Notes under the pieces: model-generated
Databases searched by the model: none
The model's input: the letters and a program-made list of their open reading frames with translations, nothing else
Told to the model about the DNA's origin: nothing
In this document: positions 1-8,582 of the stretch, one piece after another
Layout: each line of letters opens with the position of its first letter
Numbering within the stretch: the first letter of the stretch is position 1
Position numbers and translations under genes: made by a program
Source of the DNA: Desulfovibrio sp.
GTDB lineage: Bacteria; Desulfobacterota; Desulfovibrionia; Desulfovibrionales; Desulfovibrionaceae
Length of the DNA stretch: 64,000 nucleotides
Assembly: GCF_009712225.1 (NCBI RefSeq)
Contig: NZ_WASP01000006.1
Coordinates: 186,001-250,000, forward strand
Direction: 5' to 3'

Positions 1-25
1 CTGTTACGCGCAAGGATTACCACCC

Positions 26-670
26 GTGAAGCAATATCTTTTTTTTGACCTCGACGGTACGGTTACCGATTCCAAAACAGGCATCATCCGTTCCGTGCAG
101 CACGCGCTGGCGCATTTTAACGTGAGCCGCGCAGACGAAGACCTGCTGTACTTTATTGGCCCGCCCCTGCGTGATTCGTTTGGCAAAATATTTGACGGCG
201 ACACCGCCAAGGCAGAGCTGGCCGTAAAAAAATACAGGGAATACTACACTGTTACAGGTATTTTTGAAAATGCCCTGTATGATGGCATTGCCGACCTGCT
301 GGCCGCCCTGCGCGGCGCTGGCCGCGTTGTATCGCTGGCTACCTCAAAGCCTGAGCCTTTTGCCTTGCGTATTCTTGAGCATTTTGGCATTGCCGGCCTG
401 TTTGACCACGTGGCAGGGGCGGAGCTCACTGGCCCGCGCAACAGCAAGTCGTCTGTGCTGCGGCACGCCTGCGGTCTGTGCGATGTTGACGATATGCAGC
501 AATGCCTGATGGTGGGCGACAGAAAGTACGACGTGCTGGGCGCGCATGCCGTGGGAATGTCCTGCGCCGGTGTGCTCTACGGCTACGGTTCGCGCCGCGA
601 GTTGGAAGAAGCCGGGGCGGAGTGCCTGTGCGACGACGTGCCCTCGCTGCGGCGCATGCTGCTGGCCTGA
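26..670 (+). CDS. HAD-superfamily phosphatase (Gph/PGP-like)
   Basis: A 214-residue haloacid-dehalogenase hydrolase. The nucleophile motif FFDLDGT (residues 6-12, DxD type) is near the N terminus, the motif II/III region LATSKPEP lies near residue 105, and the acidic motif IV is MVGDRKYDVLGA near residue 160. The helical cap inserted after motif I is of the phosphoglycolate-phosphatase/5'-nucleotidase kind, so a small phosphorylated metabolite is the probable substrate; which one cannot be told from sequence. The start is GTG, with AAGGA nine bases upstream, which fits better than any internal ATG. It is convergent with lysC and the two share a terminator. The upstream neighbour is outside the window. 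Confidence 0.9.
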   Translation: MKQYLFFDLDGTVTDSKTGIIRSVQHALAHFNVSRADEDLLYFIGPPLRDSFGKIFDGDTAKAELAVKKYREYYTVTGIFENALYDGIADLLAALRGAGRVVSLATSKPEPFALRILEHFGIAGLFDHVAGAELTGPRNSKSSVLRHACGLCDVDDMQQCLMVGDRKYDVLGAHAVGMSCAGVLYGYGSRRELEEAGAECLCDDVPSLRRMLLA

Positions 671-713
671 ACCTGTAAATGCGGGCATGCCCCGCGCGGT
701 CTGAATAACCCGT

Positions 714-747
714 AAAAAAAGCTCCCCGCGTTTGCGGGGAGCTTTTT
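714..747. terminator. bidirectional intrinsic terminator
   Basis: A perfect GC-rich stem (GCTCCCCGC / GCGGGGAGC) is flanked by an A-run on the left and a T-run on the right. It can therefore end transcription from the HAD gene on the plus strand and from lysC on the minus strand. Confidence 0.85.
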
Positions 748-777
748 AATGCTCAGCGAGCGCTGGCAGGGGGCCGG

Positions 778-2013
778 TTAGCCCAGATCCCAGTCCAGAC
801 CAAAGGTGTCGTGCAGGATGCGCACGGCAAGCTCAACGTATTTTTCCTGAATCAGGATGGTGATCTTGATTTCAGAGGTGCTGATCATGAGGATATTGAT
901 GCCTTCCTGGGTCAGCGCGGCAAAAGCGCGCGCGGCAACGCCAGAGTGGTTGCGCATGCCCACGCCGATGGCGGAGACCTTGGCCACGCTCACGTCGTGC
1001 AGCACTTCGCGGGCGCCTGTCTTCTTGGCCACTTCTTCCATCATCTCGAGGGTCTGCTTGAGCTCCTTGCGTGAGACGGTGAAGGTCATGTCGGTGTGGC
1101 CATCCTGGCTGGTATTCTGCACGATCATGTCGACCAGAATGCCCTTTTCGGAGAGGGGGCCAAAAACCGCCGCAGCCGTGCCTGGCACGTCGGGAAGGTC
1201 GCGCAGGGTCACGCGGGCCTGGTCTTTGTCATAGGCAATGCCGGAGACGAGTACGGCTTCCATGGTGGAGTCCTCCTGGGTGACAAGCGTGCCGGGATCA
1301 CTGCTGAACGTAGAGCGCACGCGCACGGGAACCTTGTATTTTTTGGCAAATTCTACAGAGCGTATGTGCAGTACCTTGGCCCCCATGCTTGCCATTTCAA
1401 GCATTTCCTCATAGGCAACGCGGTCCATCTTGCGGGCCGTGGAGCAGATGTTGGGGTCGGTGGTGTAGACGCCGTCAACGTCGGTGTAAATGTCGCATTC
1501 CACAGAGCCCAGAGCCGCAGCCAGGGCCACCGCAGAGGTGTCCGAGCCGCCACGGCCAAGGGTGGTGATGCGCCCGTCTTCGGTGCAGCCCTGAAAGCCA
1601 GCTACCACGAGAACATCATATTCCTTGAGGTGCTTGCGTAGCGAGTTGCTGTCGATGGAGCGGATGCGCGCACGACCAAAGTCGTTGTCTGTGGTGATGG
1701 GAATCTGCCAGCCGAGCAGCGAACGGGCGCGAATGCCCGCATCTTTCAGCAGCATGGTAAACAGGCTGATGGAAACCTGTTCGCCAGTGGAAACGAGAGA
1801 ATCGACTTCCGCGCGGTCAGGCGTAGAAGACCATTCATCAGCAAGGGCAAGCAGCTTGTTGGTGTCGCCAGCCCGCGCCGAAAGCACCGCAATGACCTTA
1901 TACCCCTGGGCAAGGCCTTCCAGCACTTTTTCACGCACCTGCTTCATGCACTCCAGCTTGGCAACGGAAGTGCCGCCAAATTTCTGGACCAGAATTTTCA
2001 TGCCTGTATCCAT
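778..2013 (-). CDS. lysC: aspartate kinase
   Basis: Aspartokinase phosphorylates L-aspartate, the first step toward lysine/diaminopimelate, threonine and methionine. The protein opens with the kinase signature VQKFGGTSV and carries the catalytic-domain motifs GFQGCTEDGRITTLGRGG and the region around DVDGVYT near residue 180. Two ACT domains follow in the last 150 residues (LRDLPDVPGTAAAVFG and VSAIGVGMRNHSGVAARAF), as in feedback-controlled monofunctional enzymes; length is normal. Three starts are possible: TTG at 2022, ATG at 2013 and ATG at 2001. I chose 2013 because AAGGA lies nine bases upstream. It is the last gene of the acpS-nnr-tsaE-lysC run. Confidence 0.96.
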   Translation of the reverse strand: MDTGMKILVQKFGGTSVAKLECMKQVREKVLEGLAQGYKVIAVLSARAGDTNKLLALADEWSSTPDRAEVDSLVSTGEQVSISLFTMLLKDAGIRARSLLGWQIPITTDNDFGRARIRSIDSNSLRKHLKEYDVLVVAGFQGCTEDGRITTLGRGGSDTSAVALAAALGSVECDIYTDVDGVYTTDPNICSTARKMDRVAYEEMLEMASMGAKVLHIRSVEFAKKYKVPVRVRSTFSSDPGTLVTQEDSTMEAVLVSGIAYDKDQARVTLRDLPDVPGTAAAVFGPLSEKGILVDMIVQNTSQDGHTDMTFTVSRKELKQTLEMMEEVAKKTGAREVLHDVSVAKVSAIGVGMRNHSGVAARAFAALTQEGINILMISTSEIKITILIQEKYVELAVRILHDTFGLDWDLG

Positions 2014-2058
2014 TGTCCTCAATCCTTGATGGGTACAACAGGTCAGCCCGCGCCCATG

Positions 2059-2550
2059 CTAGTCGTGGGCAGAACTGTCCACAGGCCAGTTTTGGCGCAG
2101 GTGGCGCAAAAGCCCGTCGGCAACGGGGCCGTGAGCTTGCAGCGTCAGTAGGCGACTTTCTTCGCACGGTTGCAAGGATATGTCCAGATAATCTTGCGGC
2201 ATTTCCGCCTTTGGCAGGTACTCGGACCATTCCAGAATGGAAAAAATTTGTGGCTTGTCGAGCCCCTCGGCAATCTCGTCGGGCAGGCTGCCGGGGCTGC
2301 GGTACAGGTCGCAGTGCATGACCGGCGGGGTGGTGGGGTAGTAGTTGCACAAGGTAAACGAGGGGCTGGCCACCTCGGCCTGATCGCCTCCGGGTAGAGC
2401 CTCGACCAGCGCGCGGGTGAGCGTGGTTTTGCCGCTTCCAAGAGGGCCGCGCAACAACAATGCCGCAACGCCGCAAAGGGTTACCGCCTGGGCCAGCAGG
2501 CGGCCAAAGCGCTCGGTTTCAGAAAGGTCGTGGAGGGTTATCTGGGCCAT
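2059..2550 (-). CDS. tsaE: tRNA t6A biosynthesis ATPase TsaE
   Basis: A 163-residue P-loop protein of the TsaE (YjeE) family, the ATPase that works with TsaB and TsaD to form threonylcarbamoyladenosine at position 37 of ANN-decoding tRNAs. The Walker A is GPLGSGKTTLTRAL near residue 40. The family motif around SPSFTLCNYY (residues 60-75) and the conserved HCDLYR near residue 80 are present, and the Walker B-like segment is IFSILEWSEYLP. It overlaps the 3' end of nnr by 13 bases, implying translational coupling; the nnr-tsaE pairing is common in bacteria. Confidence 0.95.
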   Translation of the reverse strand: MAQITLHDLSETERFGRLLAQAVTLCGVAALLLRGPLGSGKTTLTRALVEALPGGDQAEVASPSFTLCNYYPTTPPVMHCDLYRSPGSLPDEIAEGLDKPQIFSILEWSEYLPKAEMPQDYLDISLQPCEESRLLTLQAHGPVADGLLRHLRQNWPVDSSAHD

Positions 2551-4259
2551 GGCAATATGTCGTCCTTGGGGTCACGGGTAACTGTGGGGGCGGTATAATC
2601 TGCGGCAAAGCCGCAAGCGTAAGCGCTCTGTGTCCGGGGCAGGGCATCGGCCACGGCAGAGGGGGTGTTGCCCCTGAGGGGCCATTGCTCTGCAAGGCTC
2701 TTGCCCGCCAGCACGTGCAGGGCTACGGCCTGGCCTGCCAATATGTGCGCTGGTTGCAAGATTTCTGTTGCGGTGCTGTTGCTGTGTGCTGTTGTGTTGT
2801 TGTGTGGCTGCGCAGTCACATCCTGCATCCGCATTGCGGGCAGCATGCGGGCCAGCAGGCCGCCGGTGCATCCTGCCAGTACATCGCCCGAGCCTCCCAC
2901 CGCAAGCTGCGGCACATCGTAGGGGCAAATCAGGGTGGGCGCTTGCGACTGTCCCACGAGGCTTGCGGCTCCCTTGAGAACAACAACGGCACGGCACAGG
3001 CCGCATAACCGGGCAAGCGAGCCCTGCCTGTCTGCCTGAATTTCTGCGGCGGTGCAGCCCAGCAGGGCAGCAGCCTCGCCGGGGTGCGGCGTAAGAACAT
3101 CGTTTTTGCCTACCCGGCCGAGCAGGTCTGGCCGTCCGGCCAGCAACACCAGCGCATCGGCGTCAAAAACTGTTGGCGGCCTGTAGGGCAGGCGCAGCAA
3201 AGCAGCAATAAAGTCTGACGCATCTTTTCTCCGGCCCATGCCGGGGCCAACCACCAGCGCGGAGCAACGCGCAAGCAGCTCTGTCAGTCCCTCGGGCAGG
3301 GTCGCGGGCCATTGGCGCTCAGTATCGCCCAACGGCAGGGTCATTATTTCCGGCCAGCCATTCTTGATATCTGCAATGCCCGCGCCGGGCGCAGCTGCGG
3401 TCACAAGGCCAGCGCCTGCGCGCAGGGCGGCACGGGCCGCAAGGTGAGCTGCTCCGCCAAGGCCGGGCGCGCCGCCAAGAATCAGCACATGGCCGTATGA
3501 ATTTTTGAAGCCGTCGGGCAAAATGTGGGCCAGCGGGCTTAAACAGCGGCCATCAAGGGCGTAAAAGGAGCAGGGGGCCTTGCGCTGCACAGCCAGCGGT
3601 ATACCTATGACCCGCACGTGCAGTGCGCCTGTATAGGCGCGGGCGTGAGGCAGCACCAGTCCGGGTTTGGCGGCGGCAAAACTGACCGTGGCGTTGGCCC
3701 GTATGGCTTCCGGCATGGCAAGGCCCGTGCGGCCATCAAGACCGGAGGGAATGTCGAGCGCCAGCACAAAGGGCTGGTTGGGCAGGGCATTGACCTCGCG
3801 CACAAGCTCCAGCGCATCGGGGCGCAGTGTGCCGCAAAATCCCGTACCCAGCAGGCCATCAACTATAATGTGTGGCAGGGGCGTACGGCGGAAAACAGAG
3901 AGGCGGCAGCGCTCAAATACAACCCCCGCAGCCCGTGCAATGCGCACATGCTTGCCGCTTGCTCCCTTGCAGGCAGAGAGGGGCCGCGTGTGCAGTACAA
4001 GCGGGTGCGCCCCCGCATCCAGCAGATGACGCGCAAGGCAGGCCGCATCGCCGCCGTTGTTGCCGCTGCCCATGAGCAGCCAGACACGCAGCCCGGCAAG
4101 TTCTGGCCGGCAAACCCGCAATACATCAAGCGCCGCGCGGGCGGCGTTTTCCATCAGCAGTTCTTCGGGCAGGCCAAGGGCCATGGCACCGGCATCCCAC
4201 TGGCGCATTTCTTCCGGCAGGGGCAAAGGGGGAAAAAGATCGTAAAAAAGCCTTGGCAT
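2538..4259 (-). CDS. nnr: bifunctional NAD(P)H-hydrate epimerase / ADP-dependent dehydratase
   Basis: A fused repair enzyme (573 aa) that epimerises and dehydrates damaged NAD(P)HX. The N-terminal YjeF_N epimerase half (about residues 1-215) shows MGSGNNGGDAACLARHLL and the loop DGLLGTGFCGTL. The C-terminal ribokinase-like dehydratase half shows LILGGAPGLGGA, DADALVLLAG, the metal/ATP segment NDVLTPHPGEAAALL and the catalytic GGSGDVLAGCTGGLLAR. Close to the C terminus is an odd Asn/Thr/Ser-rich low-complexity insert (HNNTTAHSNSTATE) encoded by a TG-rich simple-sequence tract. The gene sits two bases after acpS and overlaps tsaE. Confidence 0.95.
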   Translation of the reverse strand: MPRLFYDLFPPLPLPEEMRQWDAGAMALGLPEELLMENAARAALDVLRVCRPELAGLRVWLLMGSGNNGGDAACLARHLLDAGAHPLVLHTRPLSACKGASGKHVRIARAAGVVFERCRLSVFRRTPLPHIIVDGLLGTGFCGTLRPDALELVREVNALPNQPFVLALDIPSGLDGRTGLAMPEAIRANATVSFAAAKPGLVLPHARAYTGALHVRVIGIPLAVQRKAPCSFYALDGRCLSPLAHILPDGFKNSYGHVLILGGAPGLGGAAHLAARAALRAGAGLVTAAAPGAGIADIKNGWPEIMTLPLGDTERQWPATLPEGLTELLARCSALVVGPGMGRRKDASDFIAALLRLPYRPPTVFDADALVLLAGRPDLLGRVGKNDVLTPHPGEAAALLGCTAAEIQADRQGSLARLCGLCRAVVVLKGAASLVGQSQAPTLICPYDVPQLAVGGSGDVLAGCTGGLLARMLPAMRMQDVTAQPHNNTTAHSNSTATEILQPAHILAGQAVALHVLAGKSLAEQWPLRGNTPSAVADALPRTQSAYACGFAADYTAPTVTRDPKDDILPWPR

Positions 4260-4261
4260 TG

Positions 4262-4633
4262 TTATGCCTCCAGCACCACAACCGCCACTGCGGCACTGCG
4301 GTCATGGCTTATGGAAATGTGGGCCGCGCGCATGCCCATGGCTTCGGCGCGCTGGCGGGCAGGGCCATGCAAACGCAATAGTGGTTGCCCTGCGGGACCG
4401 CGTAGAATTTCCACGTCCAGTAGTCCTAGGCCGTCGCTAAAGCCCGTTCCAAGAGCCTTGACTGTTGCTTCCTTGGCGGCAAACCGACCCGCAATGTAGG
4501 CAATAGGACTCTCCGGCAGGTTTTTCTGCTCCTCTTCGGTGAGGATTTTTTGCAATAACCGTACGCCAAACCTGTCATAACTGGCTTTTATGCGTGCCAG
4601 TTCCGTAATGTCGGTTCCAAGGCCAATGATCAT
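4262..4633 (-). CDS. acpS: holo-[acyl-carrier-protein] synthase
   Basis: AcpS transfers 4'-phosphopantetheine from CoA to apo-ACP for fatty-acid synthesis. The family N terminus MIIGLGTDI followed by ELARI, the segment RFAAKEATVKALGTGF (metal-binding Glu and catalytic Lys region) and the C-terminal HISISHDRSAAVAVVVLE are all present. Length is 123 aa, as expected. The frame stays open 14 codons further upstream, but the ATG at 4633 matches the family start and has GGTGGA eight or nine bases before it. It is the first gene of the nnr-tsaE-lysC run, with a two-base gap to nnr. Confidence 0.95.
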   Translation of the reverse strand: MIIGLGTDITELARIKASYDRFGVRLLQKILTEEEQKNLPESPIAYIAGRFAAKEATVKALGTGFSDGLGLLDVEILRGPAGQPLLRLHGPARQRAEAMGMRAAHISISHDRSAAVAVVVLEA

Positions 4634-4709
4634 ACAGTTGTCCACCAGGCGCAGTACGGGTGCTATGCACTGCAAGTTGGGCTGTTGCCCATTAAAAGAA
4701 AAAAGAGTA

Positions 4710-4737
4710 TTGCTTTGCTTTCAACCTAAACTATTCT
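4710..4737 (+). promoter_or_regulatory. candidate sigma-70 promoter of ugd
   Basis: TTGCTT, a 16-bp spacer and TATTCT, about 60 bases before the ugd start, in an AT-rich patch of the divergent acpS/ugd region. ACGGAG then lies ten bases upstream of the ATG. Confidence 0.4.
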
Positions 4738-4798
4738 GACCCGTTCCCCGCCGAAACGTCAAGGCGTAGGCTGTGGGAGCGAACGGAGAAATTTTGTT

Positions 4799-6133
4799 AT
4801 GAAGTTGTGCATCATCGGAACGGGTTATGTTGGCCTGGTAAGCGCCGCTTGCTTTGCTGAAATGGGCAATACCGTGACCTGCGTGGACGTTAACCCCGCT
4901 GTGGTCGAAAAGCTCAACGCCGGTTCCGTGCATATTTTTGAGCCTGGGCTCGAACCCATGGTGCGCCACAGCCGCGCAGATGGTCGCCTTACCTTCACCA
5001 CCCGTCTTGAAGAAGGCATTGCCAATGCCGACTGCGCCTTTATCTGCGTGGGCACGCCGCCCCAGCCCGACGGCTCGTGCGACCTGAGCTACGTGCGTCA
5101 GGTTGCGGGCGAAATTGGCCGCCATATGCAGAAAGACCTTGTGGTTGTTGACAAATCCACCGTGCCCGTGGGTACCGCCGACGAAGTGCGCGCCCTGATC
5201 GACAAGGAACTGGCCGCCCGTGGCGTTTCCTATCAGGTGGACGTTGTTTCCAACCCCGAATTTCTCAAGGAAGGCGACGCCATCTCCGACTTCATGAAGC
5301 CCGACCGCGTTGTGCTTGGTACGGATTCGGAACATGCCGCATCCCTGATGCGCGAACTGTATTCGCCCTTTGCCCGCACCCGCGACAAGATCATCGTCAT
5401 GGGCGTGCGCAGTGCAGAAATGACAAAGTACGCTGCCAACTGCATGCTGGCTACCAAGATTTCGTTTATCAACGAAATCGCCACCATCTGCGAAAAGGTT
5501 GGCGCCGACGTGCGTGACGTGCGTACCGGCATTGGCTCTGACACGCGCATTGGCTACCAGTTCATCTACCCCGGCGTGGGCTACGGCGGTTCTTGCTTCC
5601 CCAAGGACGTGAAGGCGCTTATCCACACTGCTGAAAAGGCTGGCGTGGAACCCAAGCTGCTCAACGCCGTGGAAGACGTCAACGCCCGCCAGAAAAAGCA
5701 CATGGCTGGCCGTATCAAGGAATACTTTGCTCCCCAGGGCGGCGTGAAGGGCAAAACCCTTGCGCTGTGGGGGCTGGCATTCAAGGCCAATACCGACGAC
5801 ATGCGCGAAGCCGCTTCCATCAGCATTGTCAACGAGCTCACCGCCGCTGGCATGAAGGTTCGCGCCTTTGACCCGGTTGCCGCCGAAAATGCCTGCGAGA
5901 TCTTCAAGGGCAACCCGCTGGTGGAAATAGTGGACAGCCAGTACGGCGCTTGCGAAGGCGCTCAAGGCCTGCTGGTGGTTACGGAATGGAACCAGTTCCG
6001 CAACCCCGACTTTGACAAGATCAAGAGCCTGCTGACGGCCCCCCTGCTGTTTGACGGACGCAACCTGTACTCGCCCAGCTTTATGGCGCAGCGCGGTTTT
6101 GCGTACTTCTGCATTGGCCGCCGAGCCGACTAA
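4799..6133 (+). CDS. ugd: UDP-glucose 6-dehydrogenase
   Basis: NAD-dependent two-step oxidation of UDP-glucose to UDP-glucuronate, a precursor for capsule, exopolysaccharide or LPS sugars. The N-terminal Rossmann fold begins IIGTGYVGLVSAACFAEMG. The catalytic Cys266 is in GVGYGGSCFPKD. The central dimerisation helix and the C-terminal UDP-binding Rossmann domain (LWGLAFKANTDDMREA near residue 320) are intact, and 444 aa is the usual length. It stands alone, divergent from acpS and convergent with ychF, so it is not embedded in a polysaccharide locus here. Confidence 0.96.
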   Translation: MKLCIIGTGYVGLVSAACFAEMGNTVTCVDVNPAVVEKLNAGSVHIFEPGLEPMVRHSRADGRLTFTTRLEEGIANADCAFICVGTPPQPDGSCDLSYVRQVAGEIGRHMQKDLVVVDKSTVPVGTADEVRALIDKELAARGVSYQVDVVSNPEFLKEGDAISDFMKPDRVVLGTDSEHAASLMRELYSPFARTRDKIIVMGVRSAEMTKYAANCMLATKISFINEIATICEKVGADVRDVRTGIGSDTRIGYQFIYPGVGYGGSCFPKDVKALIHTAEKAGVEPKLLNAVEDVNARQKKHMAGRIKEYFAPQGGVKGKTLALWGLAFKANTDDMREAASISIVNELTAAGMKVRAFDPVAAENACEIFKGNPLVEIVDSQYGACEGAQGLLVVTEWNQFRNPDFDKIKSLLTAPLLFDGRNLYSPSFMAQRGFAYFCIGRRAD

Positions 6134-6173
6134 AAAATCAGACGGGCAGGCAGCTGCCTGACGTTCAGATGTC

Positions 6174-6210
6174 AAAAACCGCCCGGAGCATCAGCTCTGG
6201 GCGGCTTTTT
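6174..6210 (+). terminator. intrinsic terminator of ugd
   Basis: Stem CCGCCCGGAGC / GCTCTGGGCGG with an ATCA loop and one G-T pair, followed directly by a T-run, 40 bases after the ugd stop. Confidence 0.8.
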
Positions 6211-6214
6211 GTCA

Positions 6215-6251
6215 TAAAAAGGGGCTCTGTTCCTGCCGGAACAGAGCCCCC
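6215..6251 (-). terminator. intrinsic terminator of ychF
   Basis: A perfect 13-bp stem (GGGGCTCTGTTCC / GGAACAGAGCCCC). Read on the minus strand it ends in TTTTTATG, 20 bases after the ychF stop. It lies next to the ugd terminator, so the two convergent genes are separately insulated. Confidence 0.85.
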
Positions 6252-6270
6252 TGAAACAATGTGGCGATGC

Positions 6271-7371
6271 CTAGACGTTGAACAGAAAGTGCATGACGTC
6301 ACCGTCATTGACCACATATTCCTTGCCTTCCACGCGCAGCACGCCGTCAGCGCGGCAGGCGGCTTCACTTTCGTGGCTCATGTAGTCGTCGTACGAAATC
6401 ACTTCGGCCCGGATAAAGCCGCGTTCAAAATCGGTATGGATAACGCCAGCGGCCTGCGGTGCCTTCCAGCCCTTGTGGATTGTCCAGGCGCGCACTTCGT
6501 CCGTGCCAGCGGTAAAGTAGCTGCACAGGCCAAGCGTGGCGTAGCCCGTGTGGATGATGCGCACAAGGCCGCTTTCGTCAATGCCGTAAGAGGTCAGCAG
6601 TTCGTCCTGTTCTTCTTCGGGCAGACCCTGCAGTTCTTCCTCAAGCTTGGCGCAGATGCGCGCAAAGCCCGCCTGGCGTTCCTTTGCAAAGGCTTCGAGC
6701 GTGGCAGAAAAATTGTTGCCCTCGGCCACGGCGGCCTCATCCACGTTGGCGCAGTAGATCACGGGCTTGGCAGTAAGCAGCCCAAGCTCGCGCCAGGTGG
6801 TCAGAAACAGTTCGTTTTCAGGCAGGCTGAAGCCTCGGGCGGGCTTGCCGTCATTGAGCTGGGACAGCAGGCTCTGCATGATGTCGGCGGCAGCCTTGGC
6901 GTTCTTGTCGCATTTGGCAAGCTTCAGCAGCTTGTCCAGACGCTTTTCAACGCTTTGCAGGTCGGCCAGCAGCAGTTCGGTTTCAATGGTGTCCACATCG
7001 CGCAGGGGGTCGACACCGCCGTCCACGTGGGTGATGTTTTCGTCCTCAAAGCAGCGCACCACATGCACAATGGCCGCGCATTCGCGGATATTGCCCAAAA
7101 ACTGGTTGCCGAGCCCTTCACCCTTGCTGGCCCCGCGCACAAGACCGGCGATGTCGATAAAATCGACGCTGGCGTAGATGGTCTTTTTGGGCTTGGCCTT
7201 GGCGGTCAGGGCGTCCACCCTTTTGTCCGGCACAGCCACGGTGGCCTTGTTGGGCTCGATGGTGCAGAAGGGGTAGTTGGCGGCCTGAGCGTTCTGGGCC
7301 TTGGTCAGGGCGTTGAACAGGGTGGATTTGCCTACATTGGGCAGGCCCACAATACCAATACTGAGCGACAT
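6271..7371 (-). CDS. ychF: redox-regulated ATPase/GTPase YchF (Obg family)
   Basis: A 366-residue TRAFAC P-loop protein, the universally conserved YchF, which prefers ATP, binds ribosomes and affects stress responses. Visible motifs are G1 GLPNVGKSTLFNALT (residues 8-22), G3 DIAGLVRGASKGEGLGNQFL, the NVDE segment in the G4 region, and the C-terminal TGS-type domain ending DGDVMHFLFNV. Residues between G1 and G3 carry the YchF-specific NYPFCTIEPN. AAGGAGA lies just before the ATG. It appears to be monocistronic. Confidence 0.96.
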   Translation of the reverse strand: MSLSIGIVGLPNVGKSTLFNALTKAQNAQAANYPFCTIEPNKATVAVPDKRVDALTAKAKPKKTIYASVDFIDIAGLVRGASKGEGLGNQFLGNIRECAAIVHVVRCFEDENITHVDGGVDPLRDVDTIETELLLADLQSVEKRLDKLLKLAKCDKNAKAAADIMQSLLSQLNDGKPARGFSLPENELFLTTWRELGLLTAKPVIYCANVDEAAVAEGNNFSATLEAFAKERQAGFARICAKLEEELQGLPEEEQDELLTSYGIDESGLVRIIHTGYATLGLCSYFTAGTDEVRAWTIHKGWKAPQAAGVIHTDFERGFIRAEVISYDDYMSHESEAACRADGVLRVEGKEYVVNDGDVMHFLFNV

Positions 7372-7601
7372 GTTGTCTCCTTGCGGTACGCAAAAAGGCG
7401 TATAGCCCGCAGTGGGCGGCGTGCCCGCGCGGGTTTGGCCGCCAATAACATCAGCGGCCCGGGTTCAGGAATCAGCTACGGTTTGCCCTTGCGGGCAAGA
7501 CGGAATTTGGGGAACCGGCGTTGCCCAAAAGGCAACCCGCGCCGTCAAAGCAGACAGGCGCGGGCATGTTATAGACGCAAAGCGCGTATGAGGCAAGATG
7601 A

Positions 7602-8210
7602 CTACTGCAGGCGGGTACTCACCGAGGGGGCGAGGCCATCGCCTGCGCGGGGTTCGCGCACCAGTGGCCGCAGGTCATCTGTGATGGGTACGGTGGCCGT
7701 GCCCATGGCCAGCACCTCGTTACTGGTGGTGTGGATGAGCCGGATGCTGAAGCGTACCTGCTCGCCCGTGGCAATATACGTACCTGCCAGTATTGCCTGG
7801 CTTGTGCCGCTCGAGCTCGCAAGCTGGCGCACGTCGCGCGTAAGAATAAATTCACCCTTCAGCTTGTCAAAACGGATGTCGCGCCCCTTGCGCAGTTCCT
7901 GAAAGCGGTAGCCCTCGTTGATGAGCCAGCGGCTGATTTCTTCGGTCATCTGGCGGGCCAGGGGCGAGGCTTCGTCCAGATTGTTGATGTTCACCGGGGT
8001 CGTGCCCATAATCATGATGCGCGCGCGGGCCAGCGATTCGCGGTCTTTGCGGCTCATTTCAGAGTTGTCGCCCGCAAAGCGCATCATCAGCTGTTCGTCC
8101 AGCTGCTTGGCAATGCTCACGGCTGCGCGGGGCACGTTGCCAGCTGCCGCCGCAGTGAGCGGAAAAAGCAGGGCCGCAAGCACAAGAGTGATAATAAAAA
8201 AGCGGTTCAT
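7602..8210 (-). CDS. secreted FlgO-domain protein (paralogue B)
   Basis: A 202-residue exported protein with a Sec signal peptide in the first 23 residues (FIITLVLAALLFPLTAAAAG). The rest resembles the FlgO outer-membrane family: an N-terminal helical part, ASPLARQMTEEISRWLINEG, GEFILTRDVRQLAS, ILAGTYIATGEQVRFSIRL, then a stretch marking the end of the beta-rich core. FlgO proteins in Vibrio are outer-membrane flagellar accessory factors; here the assignment rests on this pattern only. It lacks a lipobox, unlike the other copy. Third gene of a compact operon, eight bases after the small TPR-like gene, with AAGGA before the ATG. Confidence 0.75.
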   Translation of the reverse strand: MNRFFIITLVLAALLFPLTAAAAGNVPRAAVSIAKQLDEQLMMRFAGDNSEMSRKDRESLARARIMIMGTTPVNINNLDEASPLARQMTEEISRWLINEGYRFQELRKGRDIRFDKLKGEFILTRDVRQLASSSGTSQAILAGTYIATGEQVRFSIRLIHTTSNEVLAMGTATVPITDDLRPLVREPRAGDGLAPSVSTRLQ

Positions 8211-8218
8211 GGCAATCC

Positions 8219-8569
8219 TTAGCGCATGGTGCGCAAAAGCAGTTCAACGCCGTTCAGTTCCCTTTTGATGATGGAGAGGGTCTGATCGTCTGCACAGATG
8301 GAGAGGGCCTGAAGGTAGCGCTGCCGCGCCAGTTCATAGCGCCCCTGCTCGCGAAAATAACGGGCCTGCCCCAGATAGGCCAGGCTGTGCTCGTTTGCTT
8401 CAGAAAGATAGTTGGCCCTTTCCTTTGCCTCGCGTTTGGCCTGGGCGTCAGACTGCCCATTGCTGTACGACGACATGCCGTCGGCCAGCGCAGCAGCTGG
8501 CAGGGCGAGTGGCAGGGCAAAGGAAGCCGTAAGACAGAGTGCGCAAATGCTGTTCAACGATTTTTTCAT
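8219..8569 (-). CDS. small exported tetratricopeptide-like protein
   Basis: A 116-residue protein with a Sec signal peptide (cleavage likely after PAAALA, near residue 29). The mature part starts with an Asn/Gln/Lys-rich helical segment, then carries roughly one and a half TPR-like helical hairpins (HSLAYLGQARYFREQGRYE, then LARQRYLQALSICADDQT). A single TPR motif is too few to form a solenoid alone, so it may bind a partner, plausibly the flanking FlgO-type proteins. It lies between the two FlgO-type genes with gaps of 8 and 13 bases. No family name recognised. Confidence 0.7.
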   Translation of the reverse strand: MKKSLNSICALCLTASFALPLALPAAALADGMSSYSNGQSDAQAKREAKERANYLSEANEHSLAYLGQARYFREQGRYELARQRYLQALSICADDQTLSIIKRELNGVELLLRTMR

Positions 8570-8582
8570 GGCAATTCCGGCA

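Noticed and set aside
4721..6175. Long open minus-strand frame (about 484 codons) opposite ugd
   Set aside because: It lies entirely opposite a confidently identified gene, has no recognisable domain, and its His/Val/Gly-rich composition is typical of antisense frames in GC-biased genes.
6169..7902. Long plus-strand frame opposite ychF and its flanks
   Set aside because: Antisense shadow of ychF; no domain and no ribosome-binding site.
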